This document shows, piece by piece, positions 25,781 to 34,433 of a DNA stretch of 64,000 nt. The first letter of the stretch is position 1, and each line of letters starts with the position of its first letter. Where the stretch lies: NCBI RefSeq assembly GCF_036227105.1, contig NZ_CP109434.1, positions 625,001 to 689,000 on the forward strand, in the 5' to 3' direction. Made by a program: the position numbers and the translations under genes. The notes under the pieces were generated by a model. The model did not search any database. It saw nothing but the letters and a program-made list of their open reading frames with translations, and was not told the DNA's origin. Origin of the DNA: Amycolatopsis sp. NBC_01488. Lineage in GTDB: Bacteria > Actinomycetota > Actinomycetes > Mycobacteriales > Pseudonocardiaceae.

Positions 25781-27352
25781 TCAGACCTGCTGCAAGCCGG
25801 GGCGGCCCGCTTGCACTACGTAGCTGCGGTCGTTCTTGATCACCACCGACGCCGGGTCGTAGACGCTGGTGTCGGAGGTCGTCATGAAATCCGCCCGCAG
25901 CTGCGACGCCGTGGTCGTGACGCGGACGTAGCCGCGCTCGCCCTTGCAGTACTTGATGTGCGGGTTGTTCGCGAGCCAGGCCGCGGTGGGCGGGGCCGCG
26001 TCGTCGCTGTTGCTCGTCACCGACGTCGTGACCAGCTCCGAGCCGATGAGCGGGTCGCTGTGGTCGAAGTAGTCCTGCCGCAGGTCGGCGGCCCAGTGCC
26101 GGTGGACGTCACCGGTGAGCACGACCGGGTTGGCGACCTTCCGGTCGACCCAGCCCTTCGCGATCCGGTCGCGCGAGGCCTCGTAGCCCTGCCAGGAGTC
26201 CGGGCTCTCGCAGGTGGCCTTGTTGCCGTCGCCGTCCCGGGTGGCGAAGAAGACCTGCTGGCCGAGGAAGTCCCAGGTGGCCGGGTGCGACTCGAACTGC
26301 TTGAGCAGCCACGCCTCCTCGGTGCTGCCCAGGATGCTGCGCGAGGTGTTGCGCATGTCGGTGCAGGCCGGACCGGCCGAGCCGGCCGGGTCGGCCACCT
26401 GGGCGTTGCGGTACTGGCGGGTGTCGAGCATGTGGAACCGGGCCAGGTTGCCCCAGAGGAACTGCCGGTACAGCTGGATCGACGAGCCGTTCGGCTTCGC
26501 GGTGGAGCGGATCGGGGTGTGCTCGTAGAACGCCTGGAACCCGGCGGCCTTGCGCGCGGCCGAAGCCGGCGACGTGGTGCCGTTCCAGTTGTTCATCACT
26601 TCATGATCGTCGAATACTACGACCCAGGGCGCGATCGCGTGTGCGGCCTGCAGGTCGGCGTCGGTCTTGTGCTGACCGTGACAAGCGCGGTAGAGCGCGA
26701 GCGTGGTCGCTTCGTCGGCGACGGCGAGGCTGCGCGGGTTGCGCTCCTGCGCGGCGCGGCCCGACTTCTTCTCGTAGATGTAGTCGCCGAGGAACAGCAC
26801 CAGGTCCGGGTCGTCGGCCACGACGCCCTTGTACGCGTGGTAGTAGCCCTCCTCCCAGTGCTGGCAGGACGTGAAGCAGTACTTGAGCTGGTTGACCGCG
26901 GCCCCCGCGGCGGGCGCGGTGCGCGTCCGGCCGACCGGCGAAAGGTAACCCGCGCTCTTGAAGCGGTAGAAGTACTCCCGTGCGGGCTGCAGGCCGACGG
27001 GTTCGATGTGGACGCTGTGCGCGGACGCGCGGACCGCGCTCACCGAGCCGCTCTGCACGATCGAGCTGAACGCCTCGTCGTCCGCGATCTCCCAGTCGAC
27101 CGCGTAGGTGGCGTCCGGCATGCCCCCTAAGCCGTCGGCGTTGAGCGGCGCCGGCGCGAGTCTCGTCCACAGCACCACGCTGTCGGGGAGTGGATCACCG
27201 GAGGCGACGCCGAGCTGGAAGGGGTCGTGGATCGTGGGGGCGGCCACCGTCGTGCGGGCGTTCGCCCAGGACGGCAGCGCGGCCGACGCCGCGGTGGCGG
27301 TGACCGCGGCGAGCCCGCCGAGGAGCACCTTGCGCCGGTTGACCTGAACCAT
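25781..27352 (-). CDS. phoD: PhoD-like alkaline phosphatase (Tat-exported)
   Basis: 523 residues. Twin-arginine leader (NRRKVLLGGLAAVTATAASA), a PhoD_N domain beginning FQLGVASGDPLPDSVVLWTRL, and the metallophosphatase core: FLGDYIYE (metal Asp/Tyr), VVVFDDHEVMNNW, LLTGDVHRHW-type segment near residue 400, and an early SCQHW. PhoD enzymes are Ca/Fe phosphodi- and monoesterases released under phosphate limitation. I saw no clear PHO box in the short upstream gap. GAAAGG lies 10 nt before the ATG. Confidence 0.92.
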   Translation of the reverse strand: MVQVNRRKVLLGGLAAVTATAASAALPSWANARTTVAAPTIHDPFQLGVASGDPLPDSVVLWTRLAPAPLNADGLGGMPDATYAVDWEIADDEAFSSIVQSGSVSAVRASAHSVHIEPVGLQPAREYFYRFKSAGYLSPVGRTRTAPAAGAAVNQLKYCFTSCQHWEEGYYHAYKGVVADDPDLVLFLGDYIYEKKSGRAAQERNPRSLAVADEATTLALYRACHGQHKTDADLQAAHAIAPWVVVFDDHEVMNNWNGTTSPASAARKAAGFQAFYEHTPIRSTAKPNGSSIQLYRQFLWGNLARFHMLDTRQYRNAQVADPAGSAGPACTDMRNTSRSILGSTEEAWLLKQFESHPATWDFLGQQVFFATRDGDGNKATCESPDSWQGYEASRDRIAKGWVDRKVANPVVLTGDVHRHWAADLRQDYFDHSDPLIGSELVTTSVTSNSDDAAPPTAAWLANNPHIKYCKGERGYVRVTTTASQLRADFMTTSDTSVYDPASVVIKNDRSYVVQAGRPGLQQV

Positions 27353-27385
27353 GTCGGAAAGCCTTTCGGGGAAGGGGAGCCGCGG

Positions 27386-28042
27386 TCAGGCCGCGAAGTC
27401 GGTGAGGCCGTCGCTGCAGGACTTCAGGTCCGGCTTGGCGGTCGTGTAGTCGGCGACGCAGACCTTGTAGAACACCCAGCCGCCGTGCGGGATCGAGACG
27501 GCCTTGTCGACCTTCGTGCCCTCGCCGCCGGAGTTCCAGACGTAGAACGGCCCGGCGCCGCCCTTGAGCCAGTACGCGACGACGGCGGAGTAGCCGTCGG
27601 CGTTCGTGTCGTAGACCAGGAAGTGCGAGTCGGACGAGCGGTACTGGCCCTCCCCCGCGCAGGCGTCGGCGCACCGACCGCTGCCGGAGCCGACGCCGCA
27701 GTCGGGTGCGATCCGCTGGTCGGAACCCGTGTAGACGTAGGTGTCCGAGATGTACCCGCCGAGCGCGGGCACGTAGTCCCACAACGTGCCCGTGCCGTAG
27801 GTCCCGGTCACCGACGAGCCGGTGATCTGGCAGTCGATGGTCACGGACGCGCCGTTCGCGACGGTCTTGACGGCCGTGGCGCTCGCGGTGGGCGCCCGGC
27901 GGACGTTGAGGGGGTCGCCCGCGGTCTTGACGGTGCCGGTCGCGGCGGCCGATGCCTCGAGCGCGCCGCCCACCGCCAGCGCGCCCACCGTCGCGAGCAC
28001 GACCCCTAGACCGGCGATACGCCGGAGGTTCGAACGCTTCAT
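27386..28042 (-). CDS. Secreted SH3-like domain protein, small paralogue
   Basis: 218 residues. A signal peptide (IAGLGVVLATVGALAVGGALEASA) is followed at once by a bacterial SH3-like domain: TAGDPLNVRRAP, VTGTYGTGTLWDYV, and YISDTYVYTGSD. The C-terminal half is Cys-containing (CGVGSGSGRCADACAG) and unassigned. The SH3-like part is paralogous to the end of the protein at 31175-32392. The ATG has no Shine-Dalgarno; CACGCT stands 6 nt upstream, preceded by SARP-type repeats. It is divergent from the SARP gene and probably controlled by it. Confidence 0.8.
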   Translation of the reverse strand: MKRSNLRRIAGLGVVLATVGALAVGGALEASAAATGTVKTAGDPLNVRRAPTASATAVKTVANGASVTIDCQITGSSVTGTYGTGTLWDYVPALGGYISDTYVYTGSDQRIAPDCGVGSGSGRCADACAGEGQYRSSDSHFLVYDTNADGYSAVVAYWLKGGAGPFYVWNSGGEGTKVDKAVSIPHGGWVFYKVCVADYTTAKPDLKSCSDGLTDFAA

Positions 28043-28048
28043 GGCGGG

Positions 28049-28080
28049 AGCGTGACCGGGGCTCGTACAGGAGTCGTACA
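28049..28080 (-). promoter_or_regulatory. SARP-box promoter of the small SH3-like gene
   Basis: Minus strand TGTACGA-CTCC-TGTACGA (28080-28063): two heptamers at 11-bp spacing, then exactly 8 nt, then CACGCT as -10 (28054-28049). This is the geometry established for SARP-activated promoters. The start codon begins 6 nt after the -10, so the transcript is probably leaderless. Confidence 0.7.
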
Positions 28081-28153
28081 AAGCGCCCACGGCGTGCGCA
28101 GACACTCCGAATGGATCTAGCCCGTGGGGTCGAACGGGCCATAGCATCCGGCT

Positions 28154-31087
28154 ATGGGGGAACTCATCGGGCAGGTTGAGGCCACCTCGCTTACCATCCG
28201 CGTCCTCGGTCCGCTGGAGGTCACCGCCGCCGGGCGGGTGATCGCGCTCGGCGGGCCGAAGCCCCGGCTGCTGCTGGCCGCGCTGGCGCTGCAGCCGAAC
28301 GTCGTCGTGTCCGCGGACGTGCTGGTCGAGGTGCTGTGGCCGGAATCGGCGCCGCGGTCGGCCGCGGCGAACATCCGGACGTACGTCCATTCGCTCCGAA
28401 GACGGTTCGCCGAGATCGACCCCGACCTGGGCGAACGGATCAGCAGCCGGGCCTCCGGCTACCTGCTGACCGCGTCGCCGGAAGAACTGGACCACCTCGC
28501 CTTCACGGCGTTGGCCGGCGAAGCGCAGGAAGCGCTCGACGGCGCCGACGCGGAGAGCGCTCTCAAACTCCTCGACCGGGCGGACGCGCTGTGGCGCGGC
28601 GAAGTCCTCGAAGGACTCCCGCACGACCACAGCTGGGGTGCGACCGTCGCCCGGCTCACCGAACTGCGCCTGTCGGTGCAGGAACAGCGCCTGCGGGCGC
28701 GGATCGACCTCGGCCGGTGCGGCGAAGCCGTCGCCGAGCTGCGCGGGCTGGTCACCGAGCACCCGCTTCGGGAAGAGCTGTGGGCGCAGCTGATCGTCGC
28801 GTTGCGCGCCGCCGGCCGGACCGCGGACGCCGTCGAGGCGTACGAGTCCGCCGAGCGCGTCCTGCGGGAAGAGCTCGACGCCGAACCGGGCGCGCGGCTG
28901 CGCGAGCTGCGCGCGACGCTGGTGCTCGAAAGCGGGCCCGCCGTGCGCCCGGCGGACTTCGTCCCGGTCTGCCAGCTGCCGCTCGACCTGCCGGACTTCA
29001 CCGGCCGCGACGACGTGATCCGCGAGGTCACCGGCCTGCTGCGCGAGCGCGCGGACTCGGGCACGCCCGCCGTCGTCGTGCTCTCCGGTGCCCCCGGCGT
29101 CGGGAAGTCGGCGGTCGCCGTCCGGGTCGCGCACGCGGTCCGCGGCGACTTCCCCGACGGCCAGCTGCACGTCGACCTGGCCGGCACGTCGTCGTCGCCG
29201 CGCGCGCCGATGGGCGTGCTCGCCGAACTGCTGCGCGCGCTCGGCATCCCGGACGCCGGCCTGCCGCGGGAGCCGGCCGAACGCTCGGCGCTGCTGCGCT
29301 CGCGGCTGGCCGGGCGGCGGATGTGCGTCGTGCTCGACGACGCCGGGAGCGCCGCCCAGGTGCGGCCGCTGCTGCCCGGTGCCGGCGCGTGCGCGGTGCT
29401 GGTGACGAGCCGCGTCCGGCTGCCCGGCCTGCCCGGGGCGAAGCCGGTGGACGTCGACCTGCTGCCGGAAGCCGAAGGCGCGCGGCTGCTGGAGGGCATC
29501 GTCGGCGCCGACCGGGTGGCCGCCGAACCGGAGAGCGCCGCGGCGATCCTGCGCCAGTGCGGGCACCTGCCGCTGGCGATCCGGGTGGCCGGCGCGAAGC
29601 TGACGAACCGGCCGGGCTGGACGCTGCGGCTGCTGGCCGACCGGCTGCGCGACGAGCACAAGCGGCTCGACGAGCTGCGCGTCGGCGACCTCGCCGTCCG
29701 CGCGAGCGTGACGCTGTCCTACGACCTGCTGCCGATGTCGGCGGCGACGGCGTTCCGCGGGCTCGGCCTGCTCGGGCCGGTGCAGTTCCCGGCGTGGGCG
29801 GTCGCGGCCGTGCTGGGCCGCCGCGACGCCGAAGACGTCCTCGACGTGCTCGTCGACGGCCACCTCGTCGAGCTGGTCGGCTCCGATTCGGCGGGACAGC
29901 CGCGTTACCGGCTTCACGACTTGTTGCGCGTGTACGCGGTGGAGCTGGCGGAGCAGAGTGACGCGGCGAAGACGCGCGCTGCCCTTCACCGGGTCCTTTC
30001 CGGCTACCTCGCGCTGGCGCTGGAAGCCGCGCGACGGATGCCGCTGCACTTCTTCGGCATGTACTACGACGACGAGCTGCCGCGTCCGGCGGTGCCCGCC
30101 GACGTGCTGCCCGACGACCCGGCGGCGTGGTTCGCGACCGAGCGGCACACGAGCGTCGCGGCGGTCTCGCTGGCCGCTTCGCACGGCTTCGACGACCTGG
30201 CGTGGCAGCTGGCGTCGGCGCTGACGCCGTACTTCGACCTGCGCGGGCACCAGGACGACTGGCACAGCACGCACACGATCGCGCTGGCCGCGGCTCGCCG
30301 CACCGGTTCGCTGCGCGCCGAAGCGATCGTGCAGCGCAACCTCGGCCAGTACCTGCTCTATCAAGATGAGTACGCCGGTTCGCGGGTGGCGTTCGCGGAG
30401 TCGAAGGCCCTGTTCGAGCGGATCGGCGACGCCCAGGGCGTGGCCATCGCGCTGACCGGGCTGGCCACGATCCTGCGCATCGACGGCGAAGACGACCTGG
30501 CGCTCGACCACTGCCACGAAGCGCTGAAGCTGTTCGCGGAGGAAGGCGACCCGAACGGTGAGGCGGTGGCCCGGCTGGGCGCGGGCGCGGTCTGGATGTC
30601 GCGCGGCTGCTACGCGGCGGCGAAGCGCTGGTTCACCGACGCCCTGGAGCTGTCGGCGGCGATCGGCGACCGCCACCGCGAGGCCCACGCGTTCAAGCGG
30701 CTGGGCCTGCTGTTCCAGCACCAGGGCAACCTGGCGGCGGCCCGCGAGCACGTCGACCGCGCGATCGCGATCTTCACCGACCTGGGCGACGACCACTGCG
30801 TGGGGTACGCGAACCAGAACCTCGGCGAGCTGTGCTTGCACAGCGGCGACTTCGCGCACGCCCAGCTGCTGCTGGTGAACTCCCTTTCGGTGCACCGCCG
30901 CAACGGCGACCGGCGGTCGGAGGCCGAGGTGTCGCAGCTGCTCGGTGAGCTGCACCGGGCGTTGGCCCAGCCGGAGCGGTCGCGGGACTATTCGGAGCGC
31001 GCGCTGGCGATCTGGCGCGAGCTTTCGTCGCGGCCGACGGAACCCGTGACCTCGATGGAGGAGCCGCCGCACATCGTTTCGGCCTGA
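28154..31087 (+). CDS. AfsR/SARP-family regulator with BTAD, NB-ARC and TPR domains
   Basis: 977 residues. An OmpR-type winged helix (about 14-95; IRVLGPLEVTAAGRVIALGGPKPR and ANIRTYVHSLRRRF), a BTAD domain (about 100-255; LRLSVQEQRLRARIDLGRCGEAVAEL), then an NB-ARC/STAND ATPase with FTGRDD, Walker A GAPGVGKSA near residue 312 and CVVLDDAGS near 395. TPR-like helices start after about residue 700 (NLGQYLLYQDEYAGS, HREAHAFKRLGLLFQHQGNL). It is an ATP-dependent activator of SARP type. No ribosome site; TAGCAT is 6 nt before the ATG. Both neighbours carry SARP-type repeats. Confidence 0.92.
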   Translation: MGELIGQVEATSLTIRVLGPLEVTAAGRVIALGGPKPRLLLAALALQPNVVVSADVLVEVLWPESAPRSAAANIRTYVHSLRRRFAEIDPDLGERISSRASGYLLTASPEELDHLAFTALAGEAQEALDGADAESALKLLDRADALWRGEVLEGLPHDHSWGATVARLTELRLSVQEQRLRARIDLGRCGEAVAELRGLVTEHPLREELWAQLIVALRAAGRTADAVEAYESAERVLREELDAEPGARLRELRATLVLESGPAVRPADFVPVCQLPLDLPDFTGRDDVIREVTGLLRERADSGTPAVVVLSGAPGVGKSAVAVRVAHAVRGDFPDGQLHVDLAGTSSSPRAPMGVLAELLRALGIPDAGLPREPAERSALLRSRLAGRRMCVVLDDAGSAAQVRPLLPGAGACAVLVTSRVRLPGLPGAKPVDVDLLPEAEGARLLEGIVGADRVAAEPESAAAILRQCGHLPLAIRVAGAKLTNRPGWTLRLLADRLRDEHKRLDELRVGDLAVRASVTLSYDLLPMSAATAFRGLGLLGPVQFPAWAVAAVLGRRDAEDVLDVLVDGHLVELVGSDSAGQPRYRLHDLLRVYAVELAEQSDAAKTRAALHRVLSGYLALALEAARRMPLHFFGMYYDDELPRPAVPADVLPDDPAAWFATERHTSVAAVSLAASHGFDDLAWQLASALTPYFDLRGHQDDWHSTHTIALAAARRTGSLRAEAIVQRNLGQYLLYQDEYAGSRVAFAESKALFERIGDAQGVAIALTGLATILRIDGEDDLALDHCHEALKLFAEEGDPNGEAVARLGAGAVWMSRGCYAAAKRWFTDALELSAAIGDRHREAHAFKRLGLLFQHQGNLAAAREHVDRAIAIFTDLGDDHCVGYANQNLGELCLHSGDFAHAQLLLVNSLSVHRRNGDRRSEAEVSQLLGELHRALAQPERSRDYSERALAIWRELSSRPTEPVTSMEEPPHIVSA

Positions 31088-31100
31088 CGTCCGCTCTGCT

Positions 31101-31132
31101 TGTACGGATCATGTACGCCACCCGGTCAGTCT
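31101..31132 (+). promoter_or_regulatory. SARP-box promoter of the large SH3-like gene
   Basis: TGTACGG-ATCA-TGTACGC (31101-31118), 11-bp period, then 8 nt, then CAGTCT (31127-31132) as -10. Same hexamer, spacing and position as the promoter at 28049-28080. A leader of about 36 nt with GAGAGGAG follows. Confidence 0.7.
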
Positions 31133-31174
31133 TTCGCCACGTTCGAGTGAACGAGTGCGAGAGGAGAACCGGGG

Positions 31175-32392
31175 ATGATCCGGATCGAGAAAGCCGGCCG
31201 CGTGATCGCGGCGGTCCTGGCCGCCGGGGCGGTGACGGCGCTGGCCGGAGCCCCCGCCCAGGCCGCGACCACCACTGCCGCCTGGACCGCCGACGTGTCC
31301 ACTGTGGACTACGACGACGTCAACGTCACCGGGGCCGGCGGAACGCTGACCCTGGCCGACGCCGCGTGGCACAGAACCGCGCAGGTGTTCGCGGGCAGTG
31401 AAGGCACCTTCATCACGACCGAGCACGCGCTGGGCGCCCCGGCGAACCGCGTCAGCGCGCAGCTGTCCGCCGACACCCCGAAGGGCACCGCGGTCGACGT
31501 CGAGGTCCGGGGCCGCACCGGGGTGAACGACTGGACCGAGTGGACGCCCGCCGGCACCGCGTTCAAGACCGCCGTCAGCTCCGTGCAGGCGCGGATCAGC
31601 CTGCACAGCGACACCGACGGCCTCCGCCCGGCCGTCAGGAGCCTCGGGCTCAGCGCCGACCGCGTCCCGCAGGTGAACGCGCTGGCCGCCACGGCCGCGC
31701 TGACCTACAAGGTCTACGCCACTCGCGAAGGTCTCGTCGGCGAAAAGACCGCCAACGGCCACATCATCGCCAGCCGCGACCACTTCGTCGCGCTGCCCTC
31801 CGGCCGCGGGCTGGCCCCCAAGGGCACCGGCGACTACAGCGTCCGCGTCTGCAAGACCGACAACAGCCGGTGCGAGTACGCGCCCGTGTGGGACGTCGGC
31901 CCGTGGAACACCAAGGACGACTACTGGAACCCGGCGTCGGTGCGCGCCGAGTACAAGGACCTCCCGCAGGGCCAGCCCGAGGCGTATGCCGCGTACCACA
32001 ACGGCTACAACGGCGGTAAGGACGACCTCGGCTACAAGGTCGGCAACCCGGCGGGCATCGACCTCGGCGACGGCGTCTTCTACGACGGGCTCGCCATGTC
32101 CGACAACGGCAACGTGAACGTCACCTACCTGTGGACCGGCTCCGGCCCGACCGGCGTGGTGAGCACCGCGGGCGACCCGATGAACGTCCGGGCCACCGCC
32201 AGCACGACGGCCGCGGTCAAGGGGCTCGCGGCGAACTACGCCAAGGTGAACATCGAGTGCTACGTCGAGGGCGACACCGTCACCGGCAAGTTCGGCACCG
32301 GCAACATCTGGGACCGCATCGGCCCGGACAACTACGTGTCGGACACCTACCTGCAGACGGGCTCGGACTCCCCGGTCGCGCCGCACTGCTGA
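31175..32392 (+). CDS. Secreted protein with C-terminal SH3-like domain, large paralogue
   Basis: 405 residues. Signal peptide (VIAAVLAAGAVTALAGAPAQA), an N-terminal beta-rich region to about residue 170, a middle segment with RVCKTDNSRCEYAPVWDVGPW that recalls double-psi beta-barrel proteins, and a C-terminal SH3-like domain from about residue 325 (TAGDPMNVRATA, VTGKFGTGNIWDRI, YVSDTYLQTGSD). The last domain matches the small paralogue motif for motif. A cell-wall or extracellular binding role is inferred. GAGAGGAG lies upstream of the ATG. Transcription is probably SARP-driven. Confidence 0.8.
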   Translation: MIRIEKAGRVIAAVLAAGAVTALAGAPAQAATTTAAWTADVSTVDYDDVNVTGAGGTLTLADAAWHRTAQVFAGSEGTFITTEHALGAPANRVSAQLSADTPKGTAVDVEVRGRTGVNDWTEWTPAGTAFKTAVSSVQARISLHSDTDGLRPAVRSLGLSADRVPQVNALAATAALTYKVYATREGLVGEKTANGHIIASRDHFVALPSGRGLAPKGTGDYSVRVCKTDNSRCEYAPVWDVGPWNTKDDYWNPASVRAEYKDLPQGQPEAYAAYHNGYNGGKDDLGYKVGNPAGIDLGDGVFYDGLAMSDNGNVNVTYLWTGSGPTGVVSTAGDPMNVRATASTTAAVKGLAANYAKVNIECYVEGDTVTGKFGTGNIWDRIGPDNYVSDTYLQTGSDSPVAPHC

Positions 32393-32453
32393 ACCGCGGC
32401 TCGAGCGAGCCACGAGTTTCGCGTGGTTGACTGCCCTCACCCCCGCGGAAGAA

Positions 32454-32486
32454 GCGAAGGCCCGGCATTCCCCGCCGGGCCTTCGC
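32454..32486 (+). terminator. Terminator after large SH3-like gene
   Basis: GCGAAGGCCCGGC, 7-nt loop, GCCGGGCCTTCGC: a 13-bp perfect stem 61 nt past the stop. Confidence 0.8.
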
Positions 32487-32511
32487 CCTTTCCCGGTCAC
32501 CGGAACATAAA

Positions 32512-32525
32512 TTCACAACCGTGAA
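32512..32525. promoter_or_regulatory. Palindromic operator candidate upstream of GH88
   Basis: TTCAC-AACC-GTGAA, perfect 5-bp arms, about 90 nt before the GH88 start. The regulator is unknown. Confidence 0.4.
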
Positions 32526-32614
32526 CGACTATCCGTCGGGTGTACAAGCGCCAGTCCGTTGTGGAAAGCTTCCGGGCACCTGGAGCATTTCCCCACACGG
32601 AATGGCGGGCACCT

Positions 32615-33850
32615 GTGAGCGTTACCCGGAGAACCCTGCTGACCACCGCGGCCGGTGCCGCGGTGGCGGCGAGCGCCAGCACTTCGACGGCCGCTGCCGC
32701 GGCCACCCTCGATGCCTCCGACCAGGCATCGGTCACCCGGACGCTCCGCCAAGCGGCCGACTACGCGGTAGCCAAGCTCCGCGCGGTGGCCCCGGGTGTC
32801 ACCGCGTTTCCGGTCGGCACGAAGTTCGAGAAATGGACCTATTCGCAGAATGGCGACTGGGTCGGCGGATTCTGGCCGGGGCAGTTGTGGCTGGCCTGGC
32901 TCCACAGCGGTGAAGAACAATTCAAGACGCTCGCGCTGGCGTCCGCGGAGAAACTCGCGCCGCGCCAGAACGACACGAGCACGCACGACCTCGGCTTCCT
33001 CTTCTACCCGTCGTGGGTGACCGCGTGGCGGCTCACCGGCGACGACAAGTGGCGGGCCGGCGCGATCCAGGCCGCGTCGTCGCTGATCAAGCGGTACAAC
33101 CCGGCCGGGAGGTTCATCCGTGCCTGGGGCGCGCTCACCGACCCGAAGGACGCGGGCCGCGCCATCATGGACACGATCATGAACCTCGACCTGCTGGCGT
33201 TCGCGAGCAAGCAGACCGGCGACCCGCAGTACCTCGACATCGCCGTCGCGCACGCGAAGACCGCGCAGCGGAACTTCGTCCGCCCGGACGGCTCGACCCC
33301 GCACGTCTTCGACTTCGACCCCGTCACCGGCGCGCCGATCGGCCCGAACACGGTCCAGGGCTACAGCCCGGCGTCGTGCTGGTCGCGCGGGCAGTCGTGG
33401 GGCGTCTACGGCTTCACGACCATCTACCGGCGCACCGGCGACCAGGAGTTCCTGACCACGGCCCGGCGCCTGGCCGACTACGCGCTTTCGAAGCTGACGC
33501 CCGACCACGTGCCGGTGTGGGACTACCTGGCCCCGCAGGCGCCCGACGACGTCAAGGACGCCTCGGCCGGCGTGGTCATGGCGTGCGGCCTGCTCGATCT
33601 CGCCGAGCTCACGCACCGCCCGCAGTACCGCGACAGCGCCGTGCGGATCCTGTCGGCGGTTTCGCAGACGTGCTTGACGACGAAGTCCACCCGGGCGGAG
33701 GCGAGCGTGGCGCGCTGCACCCGCAACCGGCCGGCCGAGGACGGCATCGAGGTGTCGCTCCCCTACGCCGACTACTACCTGCTCGAGGGCATCCTGCGGG
33801 TGCTCGACCGGCGCAAGGTCGACCGCGCCGTGGACCTCTCCAGCGTCTGA
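32615..33850 (+). CDS. Secreted GH88 unsaturated glucuronyl hydrolase
   Basis: 411 residues from the GTG at 32615, which places a Tat leader (TRRTLLTTAAGAAVAASAS) at the N-terminus; an ATG at 32540 in the same frame is less likely. Family signatures: GDWVGGFWPGQLWLAWL (first catalytic-region Asp), THDLGFLFYPSW (second Asp), TVQGYSPASCWSRGQSWGVYG, DASAGVVMACGLLDLA, and SLPYADYYLLEGILR. GH88 enzymes cleave unsaturated uronyl ends of lyase products such as glycosaminoglycans or plant uronides. Ribosome site weak. It converges on DUF4396. Confidence 0.88.
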   Translation: MSVTRRTLLTTAAGAAVAASASTSTAAAAATLDASDQASVTRTLRQAADYAVAKLRAVAPGVTAFPVGTKFEKWTYSQNGDWVGGFWPGQLWLAWLHSGEEQFKTLALASAEKLAPRQNDTSTHDLGFLFYPSWVTAWRLTGDDKWRAGAIQAASSLIKRYNPAGRFIRAWGALTDPKDAGRAIMDTIMNLDLLAFASKQTGDPQYLDIAVAHAKTAQRNFVRPDGSTPHVFDFDPVTGAPIGPNTVQGYSPASCWSRGQSWGVYGFTTIYRRTGDQEFLTTARRLADYALSKLTPDHVPVWDYLAPQAPDDVKDASAGVVMACGLLDLAELTHRPQYRDSAVRILSAVSQTCLTTKSTRAEASVARCTRNRPAEDGIEVSLPYADYYLLEGILRVLDRRKVDRAVDLSSV

Positions 33851-33860
33851 CCCGCGACCG

Positions 33861-33878
33861 GGGAGGCCGCCACCTCCC
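33861..33878. terminator. Weak hairpin between GH88 and DUF4396
   Basis: GGGAGG, 6-nt loop, CCTCCC in the 36-nt convergent gap; short, so tentative. Confidence 0.3.
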
Positions 33879-33886
33879 TGGCCGCG

Positions 33887-34342
33887 TCAGTGCTGGTGGT
33901 GGGCGTGCACCTTCGCGTGGCCGAGGCCGCGCCCGATCATCCACCGGTTCACCGGCACCGTGACCACGAACGCGATGGCCAGCGAAAGCACCAGCGACAG
34001 CCAGAAGAGGAAGCTGGTCAAGCCGGCGTTCATCGCCCCCGGGATCGCCACGACGACCGTGTTGTCGATCACCTCCATGACGGCGATCGACACGGTGTCC
34101 GCGGCCAGCGCGACCTTGAACGCCGCCGCCGGGCTCAGCCCCGACTTCAGCACGCCCCGCATGGTCAGGCCGTAGCCGAAGACGAACGCGAGGACGATCG
34201 ACAGGACGACGGTGGCCGCGTTGTGCAGGCCGAACGCCGTACCGAGGACCATCCCGAGCACCTCACCGATCGCGCATCCGGTCAGGCAGTGCAGGGTCGC
34301 CTGGATCGCTGTCGCCCACGAAACTCCGTGCTGTTCGTTCAT
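33887..34342 (-). CDS. DUF4396 membrane protein, probably copper-linked
   Basis: 151 residues with four membrane helices. The N-terminal HCLTGCAIGEVLGM (two Cys and a His) and the MEVIDNTVVVAIPGAMN segment are characteristic of DUF4396. The tail HAKVHAHHQH is His-rich. A CsoR-type palindrome overlaps the -10 region: TATAGT ends 7 nt before the ATG, implying a leaderless, repressor-controlled transcript. With DUF305 and DUF6153 next door, metal (Cu) handling is the best guess. Confidence 0.75.
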   Translation of the reverse strand: MNEQHGVSWATAIQATLHCLTGCAIGEVLGMVLGTAFGLHNAATVVLSIVLAFVFGYGLTMRGVLKSGLSPAAAFKVALAADTVSIAVMEVIDNTVVVAIPGAMNAGLTSFLFWLSLVLSLAIAFVVTVPVNRWMIGRGLGHAKVHAHHQH

Positions 34343-34352
34343 GCCGATGACT

Positions 34353-34369
34353 ATACCCCCTGGGGGTAT
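34353..34369. promoter_or_regulatory. CsoR-type copper operator
   Basis: ATACCCCC-T-GGGGGTAT, a perfect palindrome of the kind bound by CsoR/RcnR-family repressors (TACCC-GGGTA core). It overlaps the minus-strand -10 box TATAGT (34355-34350) of DUF4396. No csoR gene is in the window. Confidence 0.7.
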
Positions 34370-34395
34370 TTATTGCGGCTGTCTTCCGCGCCACA

Positions 34396-34429
34396 GCGTG
34401 GTCCCCGGCGATCGCACCGGGGACCACGC
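34396..34429 (-). terminator. Terminator after DUF305 gene
   Basis: GCGTGGTCCCCGG, 8-nt loop, CCGGGGACCACGC: a 13-bp perfect stem just past the DUF305 stop. Confidence 0.75.
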
Positions 34430-34433
34430 CGGT

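Noticed and set aside
28021..28042. GGTTCGAAC at 28027-28035, resembling a tRNA T-loop
   Set aside because: It lies at the start of the small SH3-like gene (RSNLRR codons) and no acceptor or anticodon stem surrounds it.
27386..31072. 1228-codon minus-strand frame through the SARP gene
   Set aside because: Only its last 218 codons, after the ATG at 28042, make sense; the rest is antisense to the BTAD/NB-ARC/TPR coding region.
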